A stretch of DNA of 64,000 bases, taken from Burkholderia sp. Leaf177. Lineage in GTDB: Bacteria; Pseudomonadota; Gammaproteobacteria; Burkholderiales; Burkholderiaceae. The notes under the pieces are model-generated. The model was given only the letters and a program-made list of their open reading frames with translations. It was not told the origin of the DNA and searched no databases. A program made the position numbers and the translations under genes. Shown piece by piece: positions 18,746 to 28,545 of this stretch (within the stretch, counting starts at the first letter, position 1; each line of letters begins with the position of its first letter). The stretch lies in NCBI RefSeq assembly GCF_001424345.1, contig NZ_LMPF01000026.1, forward strand, positions 270,685 through 334,684, written 5' to 3'.

Positions 18746-20131
18746 ATGACGCAACAACTCGAGCAGCTATTCACAGAAGATCGTGCACATTTCATGCACC
18801 CGTCTACTCACGCCCACGATCACGCTAGCGGCACGCTCCCCGGCAAGATCATCAAGGGTGCGAACGGTATTCGTATTGAGGACCACGAGGGAAAGAGTTA
18901 TATCGATGCCTTCGCAGGCCTGTATTGCGTGAACATAGGCTACGGTCGCACGGAAGTCGCCGAAGCCATCTACGAGCAAGCAAAAAAGCTCGCCTACTAT
19001 CACACCTACGTGGGCCATTCAACGGACACGATCATCGAGTTGTCGTCGCGCATTATCGACTGGGCGCCGCAAGGCATGCAGAAGGTCTACTACGGAATGT
19101 CCGGTTCGGATGCGAACGAAACGCAGGTCAAGATTGTCTGGTACTACAACAATATACTTGGGCATCCGAACAAAAAGAAGATCATCTCGCGCGAACGCGG
19201 CTATCACGGATCAGGCATCGTTACAGGAAGCCTCACGGGGTTGCCGAGCTTTCATCAACACTTCGATTTGCCAGTCGATCGCGTTAAACATACGGTATGT
19301 CCGCACTGGTATCGCAAGGCGCCGGCCGGCATGAGCGAAGCGCAGTTCGTTTCATATTGCGTCGATGAACTCGAGAAGCTGATTGCGCGTGAAGGCGCCG
19401 ACACCATTGCGGCGTTTATTGGCGAACCGGTCATGGGAACGGGCGGAATCATCGCGCCGCCGGAAGGCTATTGGGCTGCGATCCAGGACGTGCTGAAGAA
19501 GCACGATATCTTGCTGATTTCCGATGAAGTCGTATGCGGCTTTGGCCGGCTCGGTTCCAAAATGGGCGCGCAGCACTACGGCATGCAGCCGGACCTGATC
19601 ACGATCGCCAAGGGCCTGACGAGCGCCTATGCGCCGCTTTCGGGCGTGATCGTGGGTGAGCGAGTGTGGGACGTGATCGATAAAGGCTCGCAAGAACATG
19701 GTCCCATGGGGCACGGCTGGACCTATTCGGGCCATCCGATCTGCGCGGCTGCCGCCATCGCGAACCTGAATATTCTCGAACGCGAGAACCTGACGAAGAA
19801 TGCCGCGGACGTGGGCGCGTATCTCGGCGCTCAGCTTCACGCAGCGTTCGATCAGCATCCGCTCGTGGGCGAGGTGCGCAGCACTGGCATGCTGGCGGCG
19901 CTCGAATTCATGGCGGACAACGACGGCCGCAAGCCCTTCGATGCAGCGCTGAAAGTCGGCCCGAAAGTTTCCGCAGCGGCGCTGAAGCGCGGCGTGATTG
20001 CACGCGCGATGCCGCACGGCGACATCCTCGGCTTTGCGCCTCCGCTCGTGACTACGCGGGCCGATGTCGATGAGATCGTAGGTATCGTGAAGCAGGCGGT
20101 CGACGAGGTCGCAACGCAGACCATTGAGTGA
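18746..20131 (+). CDS. class III (omega) aminotransferase
   Basis: A 461-residue PLP enzyme of the class III family. It shows SGSDANETQVK (PLP phosphate site), GYHGSG, LLISDEVVCGFGRLG (Asp binding the pyridine nitrogen) and TIAKGLTSAYAP with the Schiff-base Lys. It resembles putrescine/diamine-pyruvate and related omega-transaminases. Together with the upstream aldehyde dehydrogenase it forms a two-step amine-degradation module. An AAAAGGAG ribosome-binding site precedes the ATG. A strong terminator follows. Confidence 0.88.
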   Translation: MTQQLEQLFTEDRAHFMHPSTHAHDHASGTLPGKIIKGANGIRIEDHEGKSYIDAFAGLYCVNIGYGRTEVAEAIYEQAKKLAYYHTYVGHSTDTIIELSSRIIDWAPQGMQKVYYGMSGSDANETQVKIVWYYNNILGHPNKKKIISRERGYHGSGIVTGSLTGLPSFHQHFDLPVDRVKHTVCPHWYRKAPAGMSEAQFVSYCVDELEKLIAREGADTIAAFIGEPVMGTGGIIAPPEGYWAAIQDVLKKHDILLISDEVVCGFGRLGSKMGAQHYGMQPDLITIAKGLTSAYAPLSGVIVGERVWDVIDKGSQEHGPMGHGWTYSGHPICAAAAIANLNILERENLTKNAADVGAYLGAQLHAAFDQHPLVGEVRSTGMLAALEFMADNDGRKPFDAALKVGPKVSAAALKRGVIARAMPHGDILGFAPPLVTTRADVDEIVGIVKQAVDEVATQTIE

Positions 20132-20142
20132 TCAGCAGATAC

Positions 20143-20165
20143 GCCGGGTTCGCCCGGCTTTTTTT
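20143..20165 (+). terminator. Rho-independent terminator after the aminotransferase
   Basis: A perfect 6-bp GC stem (GCCGGG/CCCGGC) with a TTCG loop is followed by seven T, 12 bp past the stop codon. Confidence 0.92.
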
Positions 20166-20176
20166 ATCCGGCGAGT

Positions 20177-20464
20177 TCAGGATTCCGGGTTGGCGATATC
20201 GCTTTTGACGATCAGCTCGCCATGACTTGCCGCTGCATCTCGCGCTTCCTGGCGGGAAGGATAAGGTCCGAGCACAGGCGCGCCCTGAAACGGAAACAAC
20301 ATGCGGCCATCGGTTTTCCGGATGACTTTCAGCGTTCCGACGAACAAGCCTCCCGCGTTGATCTGATACGACGCGTAAATCGCAAAGTCCTCCGCGCTCA
20401 TGGCGCCGCCTGGGGATCTGCTCTTGAGCTGGTTCATCGATAAAACAAGTTTCGGCTTCTTCAT
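20177..20464 (-). CDS. small conserved protein, DUF6723-like
   Basis: A 95-residue soluble protein with no signal peptide and no membrane span. The core FAIYASYQINAGGLFVGTLKV, RKTDGRMLFPF and GPYPSRQEARDAA resembles a small family of Burkholderiaceae proteins that I recall as DUF6723; the assignment is from memory. Function is unknown. It is convergent with the aminotransferase gene and shares the short terminator region. Confidence 0.65.
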   Translation of the reverse strand: MKKPKLVLSMNQLKSRSPGGAMSAEDFAIYASYQINAGGLFVGTLKVIRKTDGRMLFPFQGAPVLGPYPSRQEARDAAASHGELIVKSDIANPES

Positions 20465-20903
20465 TGCTCGGCTTTGATATCAAACGGGGCTGCTTCCTGG
20501 AGATCAGGCGCCACGCATCTCTATGCAATCGCCAGTCCCGGTACCTTAGAACTGTCGGTGTGACGAGTGCGCTCAGACTTAGAGCGGTATGTATCAGCTA
20601 AGCGCGGTGCTCAGCTATTTAAAATCCGAAGGTTTTGCATGTTGAATGCCAACCTCGCTGCAGAAGGCAGCTGCAAATTTCCAAGCGGAGTTAAACGAAC
20701 ATATAAAACCTGCGAACTATTTACCTTGGCAAAGTCTGGACACCTTACGCGTTCATCAAAATCGGGCATTTTTGCTGCTTATGAAACTCTGCTAACGCTT
20801 AAGCGACGAAGGTAAAATATTGCGCGATTAGCGAGTGTTCAGACCTTTTGAAATGCTCATCTGCGCCGCGAATTTCCGTGTCCGTTATTAAAAACGCCGC
20901 CTC
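20465..20903. other. intergenic region upstream of the hybrid kinase
   Basis: About 440 bp. One 82-codon open frame exists (20567-20815), but its composition is unlike a gene and it has no ribosome-binding site. Small inverted repeats are present (for example GCTGC/GCAGC near 20660). Nothing else is recognised. Confidence 0.45.
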
Positions 20904-23900
20904 ATGAACGACAGACAACCGACCGCCAGTTCCAGCCATGCCTTTCTCGAGAGGGGCGGAGAAGTCGCAAAGATCATTGCATCGAAGGACTGGTCGAGTA
21001 CGCCACTGGGTCCCGTCGCCGGCTGGTCGAAGACGCTTACAAGCACCATCTCGCTAATTCTTCAGTCACCTGTTCCTATCGTGACCTTGTGGGGCGAGGA
21101 AGGCGTCATGCTTTACAACGACGCCTACTCGGTGTTCGCCGGCGGCCGACATCCACAACTGTTGGGATCGAACGTGCGGGAAGGCTGGTCCGAGATTGCC
21201 GACTTCAACGACAACGTCATGAAGGTTGGTCTCTCCGGCCGCACGCTGCGTTACGAGGATCAGGAACTGACGCTGCACCGTCATGGCCGCGGCGAACAGG
21301 TGTGGATGAACCTTGACTACTCGCCCATCCTCGGCGAAAACGGTGTTCCCGTCGGCGTGATTGCAATCGTGGTCGAGACCACGGCAAAGGTGCGGGCCGA
21401 GCGCTGGCTGAGCGGCGAACGCGAACGTCTGCGCCGGATGTTCGAACAGGCGCCCGGCTTCATGGCGATGCTGACCGGTCCCACGCACGTCTTCGAATTG
21501 GCGAACGCCGCGTTCACGCAACTAGTCGGCGAGCGCAACATCATCGGCAAGACCGTGCAGGAAGGGTTGCCGGAACTCGAGGAGCAGGGTTTCGTCGGGA
21601 TCATGGATCGCGTGTATTCGTCCGGCGTCCCGGCCTCGGGAACTGCGCAGGCCATCGTGCTGAACCGCATGCCGCAGGCGCCCGCCGAACAGCGTTATGT
21701 CGACTTTGTTTATCAGCCGGTCCGCAACGAAGCGGGCGGAGTGATCGGCATCTTCGTTCAGGGAACCGATGTCACCGACCGTCTGCTGGCGGAACGCGCG
21801 GTCCATGAGAGCGAAGAGAAATTTCGCACCTTCGCCCAGGCCATGCCCAATCAGGTCTGGGCCGCTCGCAGCGACGGGGAATTCGAGTGGTTCAACGACC
21901 GCGTCTACGAATACAGCGGCGTGGCGCGCGACGGTCTGGACAGTCACGCGTGGAGCACGATCATTCATCCGGACGACCTCCCGGCGGCTGCCGGCCAGTG
22001 GCGTGACGCGGTGGCATCGGGTACGACTTTCGAGTGCGAATTCCGCATTCGCCAGGCCGATGGCGTGTACCGGTGGCATCTCTCCCGCGCGTTGCCCATT
22101 CACGATAACGCCGGCTACATTGCGCGCTGGGTCGGAACGAACACGGATATCGAAGACCAGAAGTCGGCGGCGCGCGCACTCGAGCGTTTGAACAAGACGC
22201 TCGAACAGCAGGTCGCCGAGAGCAATGCGGATCGCGACCGGATGTGGCGTCTTTCCACGGACATCATGCTGGTCGCCGATTTCGAGGCGAACATCGTGTC
22301 GGTGAATCCGGCATGGAAGCAGCTTCTGGGCTGGGACGAAAAAGCCTTGCTCGGCCGCTCGTTTGTCGACTTCGTTCATCCTGAAGACCGCGCCAGCACG
22401 CTCAGCGAAGTGAGCGAACTCGCCGACGGCGTGCGCACCTTCAAGTTCATCAATCGATACCAGCGCCGCGATGGCGCCTACGTCACGCTTTCGTGGACGG
22501 CCGTGCCTGACGAGCACTTCATTCATGCAGTCGGCCGCGATATCACCGCCGATCGCGAGGCAGCGGAAGCCTTGCGGCGCACCGAACTCGCGCTTCAGCA
22601 ATCGCAGAAAATGGAGACCATCGGCAAGCTGACCGGCGGCGTTGCACACGATTTCAACAACCTGCTGCAAGTCATATCCGGCAATCTGCAATTGCTTGCA
22701 GCGGATGTCGCCGGCAGCGAGCGCGCCGAGCGGCGCCTATCCAACGCTATCGCAGGTGTGAATCGCGGTGCGAAGCTCGCCAGTCAGCTGCTGGCGTTCG
22801 GCCGGCGGCAGGCGCTCGAACCGAAGACCCTCAGGATCGGGCGGCTTATCGCGGGAATGGAGGACATGTTGCGTCGCAGTCTCGGTGAGGCGATCGAGGT
22901 CGAAACAGTGGTATCGGCGGGTTTGTGGAATACGTTTGTCGATCCAACGCACGTTGAGAACGCCATTCTCAATCTCGCCATCAACGCGCGTGACGCCATG
23001 GACAACTCGGGCAAGCTGACGCTGGAAGTCGGCAATGCACTGCTCGACGATGCCTACGCCCGCGATCACGCCGAGGTCACGCCGGGCCAGTACGTGATGC
23101 TCGCGGTGACCGACACCGGTTGCGGCATGACACCCGAAGTCCTCGCGCAAGCCTACGAACCGTTCTTCTCCACAAAGCCCGAAGGTAAAGGTTCGGGACT
23201 CGGATTGTCGATGGTCTATGGTTTCGTCAAGCAGTCCGGCGGCCACGTAAAGATCTACAGCGAACCCGGCCACGGCACGACCGTCAAGCTGTATTTGCCG
23301 CGCACGCACGACAAGGAGGACCTTGCCGTGATTGCCGAGATGGCGCCGGTGCTTGGCGGCGAAGAGACCATCCTGGTCGCGGAAGACGACGAACAAGTCC
23401 GCGCGACGGTCGTGGAAATGCTCTCGGAACTCGGGTATCGCGTGCTGAAGGCGAACGACGCAAGCAGTGCGCTTGCGATCATCGACAGCGGCATGCCTAT
23501 CGACTTGTTGTTCACCGACGTGGTCATGCCAGGACCGTTGCGCAGCCCGGAGCTTGCACGCAAGGCGCGTGAACGGGTGCCGGGCATTGCCGTGCTGTTC
23601 ACGTCCGGTTATACGGAAAACGCGATCGTGCATGGCGGGCGGCTGGATGCCGGCGTGGAACTGTTGAGCAAGCCGTACACGCGCGAGGCGCTGGCAAGGA
23701 AGCTGCGGCATGTGTTGTCGAATCAGCGGCAGCGTGTAATCAGTTCTTCGATGCAGGCGGCGGGATCAGCCAGGGCGTTATCCGCTACGTCCGCAGGTGG
23801 CGCAAGCTCGCCGCCCACGCGCGTACGCCATATCCTGTTCGTTGAAGACGACGACCTCGTCCGCTCGATAACCGCGGAGCTATTCGAGGCGCTCGGGCAT

Positions 23901-24167
23901 GTGGTGCATCAGGCAGGCGACGGTCCTGCCGCGCTCGCGTTGCTTCAGAGCGAACCCATCGACGTGTTGATCACGGACGTGGGACTTCCCGGCATGTCAG
24001 GTGAAGAACTTGCGCTGCGTGTGCGCGCGTTGCGCGAGAATCTGGACGTGGTGTTTGCAACCGGTGACCATAACCATGTATCGGCGGTGCCGGGCGCGCG
24101 GTTCCTCACCAAGCCGTACGACACTGTCAGCATCGAAGCAATCTTGCAGCGGCTCGGAGACGCGTGA
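20904..24167 (+). CDS. hybrid sensor histidine kinase with four PAS and two receiver domains
   Basis: A 1087-residue protein without membrane spans, so a cytoplasmic sensor. Order: PAS-like domains at about 45-165, 175-295, 300-425 and 440-555; a short coiled coil; a HisKA domain with GGVAHDFNN (phosphoacceptor H582); an ATPase domain with NLAINARDAMD, DTGCGM and GKGSGLGLSMVYG; and two receivers with phosphoacceptors D872 (LFTDVVMPG) and D1025 (LITDVGLPG). Both receivers keep the terminal SKPY or TKPY Lys. No output domain or neighbouring regulator is present, so phosphate probably goes to a partner elsewhere. The stimulus is unknown. Confidence 0.9.
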   Translation: MNDRQPTASSSHAFLERGGEVAKIIASKDWSSTPLGPVAGWSKTLTSTISLILQSPVPIVTLWGEEGVMLYNDAYSVFAGGRHPQLLGSNVREGWSEIADFNDNVMKVGLSGRTLRYEDQELTLHRHGRGEQVWMNLDYSPILGENGVPVGVIAIVVETTAKVRAERWLSGERERLRRMFEQAPGFMAMLTGPTHVFELANAAFTQLVGERNIIGKTVQEGLPELEEQGFVGIMDRVYSSGVPASGTAQAIVLNRMPQAPAEQRYVDFVYQPVRNEAGGVIGIFVQGTDVTDRLLAERAVHESEEKFRTFAQAMPNQVWAARSDGEFEWFNDRVYEYSGVARDGLDSHAWSTIIHPDDLPAAAGQWRDAVASGTTFECEFRIRQADGVYRWHLSRALPIHDNAGYIARWVGTNTDIEDQKSAARALERLNKTLEQQVAESNADRDRMWRLSTDIMLVADFEANIVSVNPAWKQLLGWDEKALLGRSFVDFVHPEDRASTLSEVSELADGVRTFKFINRYQRRDGAYVTLSWTAVPDEHFIHAVGRDITADREAAEALRRTELALQQSQKMETIGKLTGGVAHDFNNLLQVISGNLQLLAADVAGSERAERRLSNAIAGVNRGAKLASQLLAFGRRQALEPKTLRIGRLIAGMEDMLRRSLGEAIEVETVVSAGLWNTFVDPTHVENAILNLAINARDAMDNSGKLTLEVGNALLDDAYARDHAEVTPGQYVMLAVTDTGCGMTPEVLAQAYEPFFSTKPEGKGSGLGLSMVYGFVKQSGGHVKIYSEPGHGTTVKLYLPRTHDKEDLAVIAEMAPVLGGEETILVAEDDEQVRATVVEMLSELGYRVLKANDASSALAIIDSGMPIDLLFTDVVMPGPLRSPELARKARERVPGIAVLFTSGYTENAIVHGGRLDAGVELLSKPYTREALARKLRHVLSNQRQRVISSSMQAAGSARALSATSAGGASSPPTRVRHILFVEDDDLVRSITAELFEALGHVVHQAGDGPAALALLQSEPIDVLITDVGLPGMSGEELALRVRALRENLDVVFATGDHNHVSAVPGARFLTKPYDTVSIEAILQRLGDA

Positions 24168-24381
24168 GTCAGAAGCCAAAAAGTCTTGGTGCCGCCGTCG
24201 GCAATTAGTGCGGCACTTGCATCATGCTTTCATTCCCGATACAACCACCTTCGGCGATCTTTACCGTTTGTGGTCGGGCCCTGCCAATCCCGCCAAACAT
24301 TGGCCGATGGCAGCGATACTTAATCGCGTCCGCGCGATCGTTCTGCACGTAGCCTGTCTGAACACCGTTCGGGAATGCGCA

Positions 24382-25299
24382 ATGAATGCAAGCTTGAATG
24401 TCAATCCGATGTGCCGCCGTTGCGGCGACCCGGTCGATCCCGATGCGGAAATCTGCCCGTCGTGCGGCGCGATTGCATCGCCTACGGCGGTCCGCACATC
24501 CGCGTACTCGACGATGTCCGGCAAGACCAAGGGCCTGATTGTCACCGCGTTCGTAGCGGTAGTGGGCCTCGCGGCCTACACGTTGATGCCCGGCTCGATG
24601 CGCAGCGCTCCGCCCGATATCAATGCGACTGACAACGCCCGCACGCTCGAGGCCGATCGAAATCGCGCGCGTGAGATTCCATCGGAGAGCCGGCGCGATG
24701 CAAGTGTCTCCGCCGCGCTCGATGCCGTTCGTGAAAGCATTCAGCGCCACGATATCGATTCGGCGAAGGTCTTGCTCGCGGCCATTCTCGCGTTGCATCA
24801 AGACAACCCGGAAGCGCTGGCATTGCGGGAAGAAGTGAAAACGAGCGAGCGTCAGGACAAGCCGCCCGCGCCCGCGCTTCCTGCGAACACGCCGCCCGCG
24901 AAAGTTGCCGATACGCGTCGCGCACCAACTGTTGTTGCCGCTGTGGATGCCCACAAGCCCGCAAGCAAATCGCACACGCATGAGCGCGTCACGCGATCGT
25001 CGAAAAAAGCGCCGGCTGTAGCGAGTGCGAAAGCGCAGCCGCATAAAGCGGTGATGGCCAGGACGAATGTGCCGCGGCCGCAGGTTGCTCAAAAGCCGCG
25101 CGTGATCGTGCGCGAGGCGCAAGTGAAGCAAGTCCGGGCCGAACCTCTTACACCTCAATCAAGTGATTCGCGCGCCGTGCAAACCGCAAGCGGCGCGCCG
25201 CTCGTTTCGAACGGTCAGCAGAAAGCATCGTCTGTTCAAAACGGATCGGGCGGTGCTGTACAACCCGAGCGCTGGCGCGATCGCGGCGGCATGCGCTAG
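24382..25299 (+). CDS. zinc-ribbon membrane protein with basic C-terminal tail
   Basis: A 305-residue protein of unknown function. It begins with a zinc ribbon (C11, C14, C25 and C28 in CRRCGDPV and ICPSCGA), followed by one membrane helix at about 48-68 (LIVTAFVAVVGLAAYTLM). The remaining 230 residues, predicted periplasmic if the ribbon is cytosolic, hold one helical segment (SVSAALDAVRESIQRHDIDS) and a long low-complexity Lys/Ala/Pro/Arg tail. An earlier in-frame start would overlap the kinase gene; ATG at 24382 places the ribbon at the N-terminus. It is convergent with the next gene, 4 bp away. Confidence 0.7.
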   Translation: MNASLNVNPMCRRCGDPVDPDAEICPSCGAIASPTAVRTSAYSTMSGKTKGLIVTAFVAVVGLAAYTLMPGSMRSAPPDINATDNARTLEADRNRAREIPSESRRDASVSAALDAVRESIQRHDIDSAKVLLAAILALHQDNPEALALREEVKTSERQDKPPAPALPANTPPAKVADTRRAPTVVAAVDAHKPASKSHTHERVTRSSKKAPAVASAKAQPHKAVMARTNVPRPQVAQKPRVIVREAQVKQVRAEPLTPQSSDSRAVQTASGAPLVSNGQQKASSVQNGSGGAVQPERWRDRGGMR

Positions 25300-25303
25300 G
25301 TCT

Positions 25304-25786
25304 TCACGCTGTTTTCGAAGCGGTTTCCGCCACTGGCGCGCAGTCTTTTTCGGACGCCATTCTGAGGTAAGCGGCCGCGAGGCGCCTTAGTTCGTCCTCC
25401 GATGCATCTTCAATCCCGATCAGATGATTGTCGGCTGAGCGATGAGAGGCGAGCAGCTCATTGAGCTTCAAATGCAAGGCCACGCTGTCCTTGTTCTGGC
25501 TTTGCTGGATCAGGAACACCATCACGAATGTCACGATGGTCGTTCCCGTGTTGATGACGAGTTGCCAGTCTTCTGAATAGTGGAAGACGGGCCCGGTCAC
25601 GGCCCAGACAACAATGCTGATCACAGCCATGCCAAATGCCACGGGCGAACCAGCCCATCGTGTGACCGCGCTTGCGAACGTATCGAACGCGCGGGTGAGC
25701 GGGTGCCGGCCCGCATAAGCGGGACTCGATGTGTCAGGTACGGTGTGAAGCGTGTCCGTTGACGAGGGGAGCGTTTCCTTACGCAT
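25304..25786 (-). CDS. low-affinity iron permease family protein
   Basis: A 160-residue membrane protein with two helices (FGMAVISIVVWAVTGPVF and LVINTGTTIVTFVMVFLIQ) followed by QSQNKDSVALHLKLNELL, the conserved signature of the Fet4-related bacterial family PF04120. The fungal member transports iron, but the role of the short bacterial proteins is not established. The ATG at 25786 has an AAGGAG site 7 bp upstream on the minus strand, so the longer upstream extension is rejected. Confidence 0.85.
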   Translation of the reverse strand: MRKETLPSSTDTLHTVPDTSSPAYAGRHPLTRAFDTFASAVTRWAGSPVAFGMAVISIVVWAVTGPVFHYSEDWQLVINTGTTIVTFVMVFLIQQSQNKDSVALHLKLNELLASHRSADNHLIGIEDASEDELRRLAAAYLRMASEKDCAPVAETASKTA

Positions 25787-25977
25787 CGCTTTCTCCTTAT
25801 GTTTCACTAGTGCTCCGACGCGAAGTGAGCAATAAGCGTTCCGAGGTCGACGATCGCTGGACAAGATTACGAGCGGGTGAGCGAAGGCCGCGGCCTGTGG
25901 AAAGCGGAGTGAAGGGCGAAAACATTTTGATCCGGAGCACGTGCCCGGTGATCTGCGACCGGGCACTGAAACACGTC

Positions 25978-27168
25978 TTAGAACTTCGCGCGGATGCCGC
26001 TGAACACGGCAACCTGGCGGTTTGTAGATGAAGCCGTGCCCGCGTCCGCAATCGCGGCGATCTTGCTGTAGCCGCTGCCCACGCGCGTGGAGGCATCGCC
26101 CGAAGCAAGTTGATACACGCCCGAAAGATAAAGCTCCGTACGCTTCGAAAGCGCGTAGTCAAGTCCGAGCGTGAACTGGTGCCAACGCGGCTTGAGCGAA
26201 GCGCCGCCCGTTCCTGGCAAGTTGTTCGCGCGTCCATCGGTGAACGTGTACACGCCGAGGACCGTGACCGCGCTCGTCACGAGATAACGCAGGTTCGCGT
26301 CGTAGTTATTGAATTTCCGCGATGAGCCGTCGTTGTAGTCGAGCTGCGTATGGCTGAACGCGAATCCCGCGGTGGCTCGGCCGAGCACATAGCTTGCGCC
26401 TGCCACTGCGATCTGCTGACGCAGCACGCCGCCGTTGAGGCCATAGAAAAGCGCGCCGCTGTAGTCATCGCCGGTCGTGGTCGATGCACCGCCCACGGCG
26501 CCGGCGGTGTTCGTGGTCGTATCGGGATGATTCAGCACCACGTAACCGCCGCCCGCCGACAGCGGACCCGCCGCGTAGTTCGCCGATACACCCCACGCGC
26601 GGTTGTTGCTGAACCCCTGGCCCGTGCCGCTGTTCGCCTGGTTGCTGAACGCATACAGCGTGTCGAGCGTGAAGCCGGAAAGGGTGTCGCTGCGAAACTT
26701 GATCGCGTTGTTGATGCGGAAGGTCTGGTTCAGGTTGTCGTTGTCGCCCACGTGCGTGGCCGGCGACCAGAATCCCGAGCCCGCGTATTGCGCGACGAGG
26801 TCCGCCAGCGGCTCATATTGACGCCCGAGCGTCACCGTACCAATTCCGGTCTTGGCAATTCCCACGAACGCCTGCCGTCCGAACTCACGGCCACCTTGAC
26901 CTAATGTGCCGTCGTTGGGACGGAAGCCGTTTTCCAAAGTGAAGACCGCACTGAGTCCGCCACCCAGATCTTCGGCACCCTTGAGGCCCCAGCGGCTGCC
27001 GCTCAGCTTGCCGCTCGTCTGCTGGAAGTTCTTCGCGCCTTTCTGATTGTTCGTGTAGGTAAGCCCTGCATCGACTATTCCGTACAGCGTGACCGAGCTT
27101 TGCGCTTGCGCTAATGCAGGGGCGATAACCATGATGCCGGTTGCGCCGGCCAGTACGACTCGTTTCAT
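25978..27168 (-). CDS. general porin, Gram-negative trimeric type
   Basis: A 396-residue outer-membrane porin. The signal peptide ends LAQAQ, and the mature start SSVTLYGIVDAGLTYTNN is the usual first strand of Burkholderia OmpC-like porins. The chain alternates short hydrophobic strands with loops, and the last residues (VAVFSGIRAKF) end in Phe as required for outer-membrane insertion. It passes small hydrophilic solutes. ATG at 27168 lies behind AGAGGACACCG; a longer start would break the signal peptide. Confidence 0.93.
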   Translation of the reverse strand: MKRVVLAGATGIMVIAPALAQAQSSVTLYGIVDAGLTYTNNQKGAKNFQQTSGKLSGSRWGLKGAEDLGGGLSAVFTLENGFRPNDGTLGQGGREFGRQAFVGIAKTGIGTVTLGRQYEPLADLVAQYAGSGFWSPATHVGDNDNLNQTFRINNAIKFRSDTLSGFTLDTLYAFSNQANSGTGQGFSNNRAWGVSANYAAGPLSAGGGYVVLNHPDTTTNTAGAVGGASTTTGDDYSGALFYGLNGGVLRQQIAVAGASYVLGRATAGFAFSHTQLDYNDGSSRKFNNYDANLRYLVTSAVTVLGVYTFTDGRANNLPGTGGASLKPRWHQFTLGLDYALSKRTELYLSGVYQLASGDASTRVGSGYSKIAAIADAGTASSTNRQVAVFSGIRAKF

Positions 27169-27456
27169 CGGTGTCCTCTTGTCCAAGTAGTTGTGTCGAT
27201 CAATTTTCGGACCCCGATCTTAGGGTTCATCGCCAACGGACAGAACGATGAAATTTAGCTTCGTAATACAGACGATCCGGATTTGTAAAGTTGAACCAAG
27301 GTGATTTCAAAATGAAAGCGGTTGCTTGCGCGTTCGTGCAATCCATAAAGTGCGTCGCCTGATAAACATATGGCAAACGAATAATTGTTAAGCGGACGAT
27401 GCGTCGTTAGTCTTTGCTTTCGCGCCATTTCCAACGATACGAGGGTCTTGCAGATC

Positions 27457-28545
27457 ATGTCCGGTACTCCACATCTCGAACCGGCTTCGGATCGTTCCGG
27501 CATCGCGTTCAAGCCAGCCGCGACGGTCCGAACCACGATCGCGCGCACTGTTTCCACTACGGGCCGCCGCGCGTCGCGAGAAGTCTTGCCGGCATGGCTC
27601 GCTGCGTTGGCTTGGGTCGCAAGTGCCGCGCTCACGCAATGGTGGCCCGATGCGGACGACTGGCCGTACACGCGTCACCTGCTGATTCTCAAACTGGCGC
27701 TTGCCGTTGTCGCCGTGGTGATCGGCGTGAGCGCCTATGCAAGTCTTTCCGTCCGTCAAGCCGATGCACCGCGAAGCCGCGCGGAACGCTGCCTCGCGGT
27801 CATGCCATGGCTTGTTGCGCTCGCAATTGCGTTCACCGTTTGGGACGTGCTGACTGCAAAACTCGAATGGCTGCCGCGTCCGTTCTTCGCGCCGCCGCAG
27901 GCTTTAATTGCCGTCTTCTTCGATGACTTCCCGCGCCTCGGCTCGAGCGTTGTGCATTCGTTCGGCTTGCTCGCGTATGGTTATGTGATCGGCGCTGTCG
28001 CGGGATTCGTGACGGGCGTGGGCATCGGTTGGTCGAAAGCGGTCGGCTACTGGCTGCATCCGGTGCTGAGACTGATCGGCCCGTTGCCCGCCACCGCGTG
28101 GTTGCCGCTGGCGTTCTTTTTCTTTCCATCGAGCTTCAGCGCAAGCGTGTTTCTTATCGCGCTTGCCACGGGCTTTCCCGTCGCGGTCCTGACGTGGTCG
28201 GGCGTGGCCGGCGTGAACAGCACGTTCTACGACGTCGCGCGCACGCTGGGTGCAAGGCCCGGTTTTCTGATTCTCAAGGTCGCTATCCCGGCTGCGCTGC
28301 CTTCGGTGTTCGTCGGACTTTTCATGGGACTCGGTGCATCGTTTTCCGTGCTTATCGTCGCCGAGATGATGGGCGTAAAAGCGGGTCTCGGATGGTATTT
28401 GCAATGGGCGCAAGGCTGGGCCGCGTACGCAAACATGTATGCCGCGTTGCTCGTCATGGCGCTGATGTGCTCGGGCCTCATTACCTTGCTGTTCCGCTTT
28501 CGTGATCGTTTATTAGCCTGGCAAAAGGGATTGTTGAAATGGTAA
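27457..28545 (+). CDS. ABC transporter permease, SsuC/TauC-like with N-terminal extension
   Basis: A 362-residue inner-membrane permease of the sulfonate/nitrate/taurine branch. The conserved EAA-type loop reads ARTLGARPGFLILKVAIPAALPS (central part GARPGFLILK). Usual members have about 260-280 residues; this one has an extra 100 residues with two added hydrophobic helices (LPAWLAALAWVASAAL and ILKLALAVVAVVIGV) before the core. ATG at 27457 was chosen, with GAGGG at 27441-27445. The stop overlaps the start of the ATPase gene, so the two are translationally coupled. Confidence 0.88.
   Translation: MSGTPHLEPASDRSGIAFKPAATVRTTIARTVSTTGRRASREVLPAWLAALAWVASAALTQWWPDADDWPYTRHLLILKLALAVVAVVIGVSAYASLSVRQADAPRSRAERCLAVMPWLVALAIAFTVWDVLTAKLEWLPRPFFAPPQALIAVFFDDFPRLGSSVVHSFGLLAYGYVIGAVAGFVTGVGIGWSKAVGYWLHPVLRLIGPLPATAWLPLAFFFFPSSFSASVFLIALATGFPVAVLTWSGVAGVNSTFYDVARTLGARPGFLILKVAIPAALPSVFVGLFMGLGASFSVLIVAEMMGVKAGLGWYLQWAQGWAAYANMYAALLVMALMCSGLITLLFRFRDRLLAWQKGLLKW

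Noticed and set aside
20567..20815. 82-codon frame before the hybrid kinase
   Set aside because: No ribosome-binding site, residue composition not protein-like, no known motif.
21522..22691. 389-codon minus-strand frame inside the hybrid kinase gene
   Set aside because: Antisense shadow of PAS-coding sequence with no ribosome-binding site or known domain.
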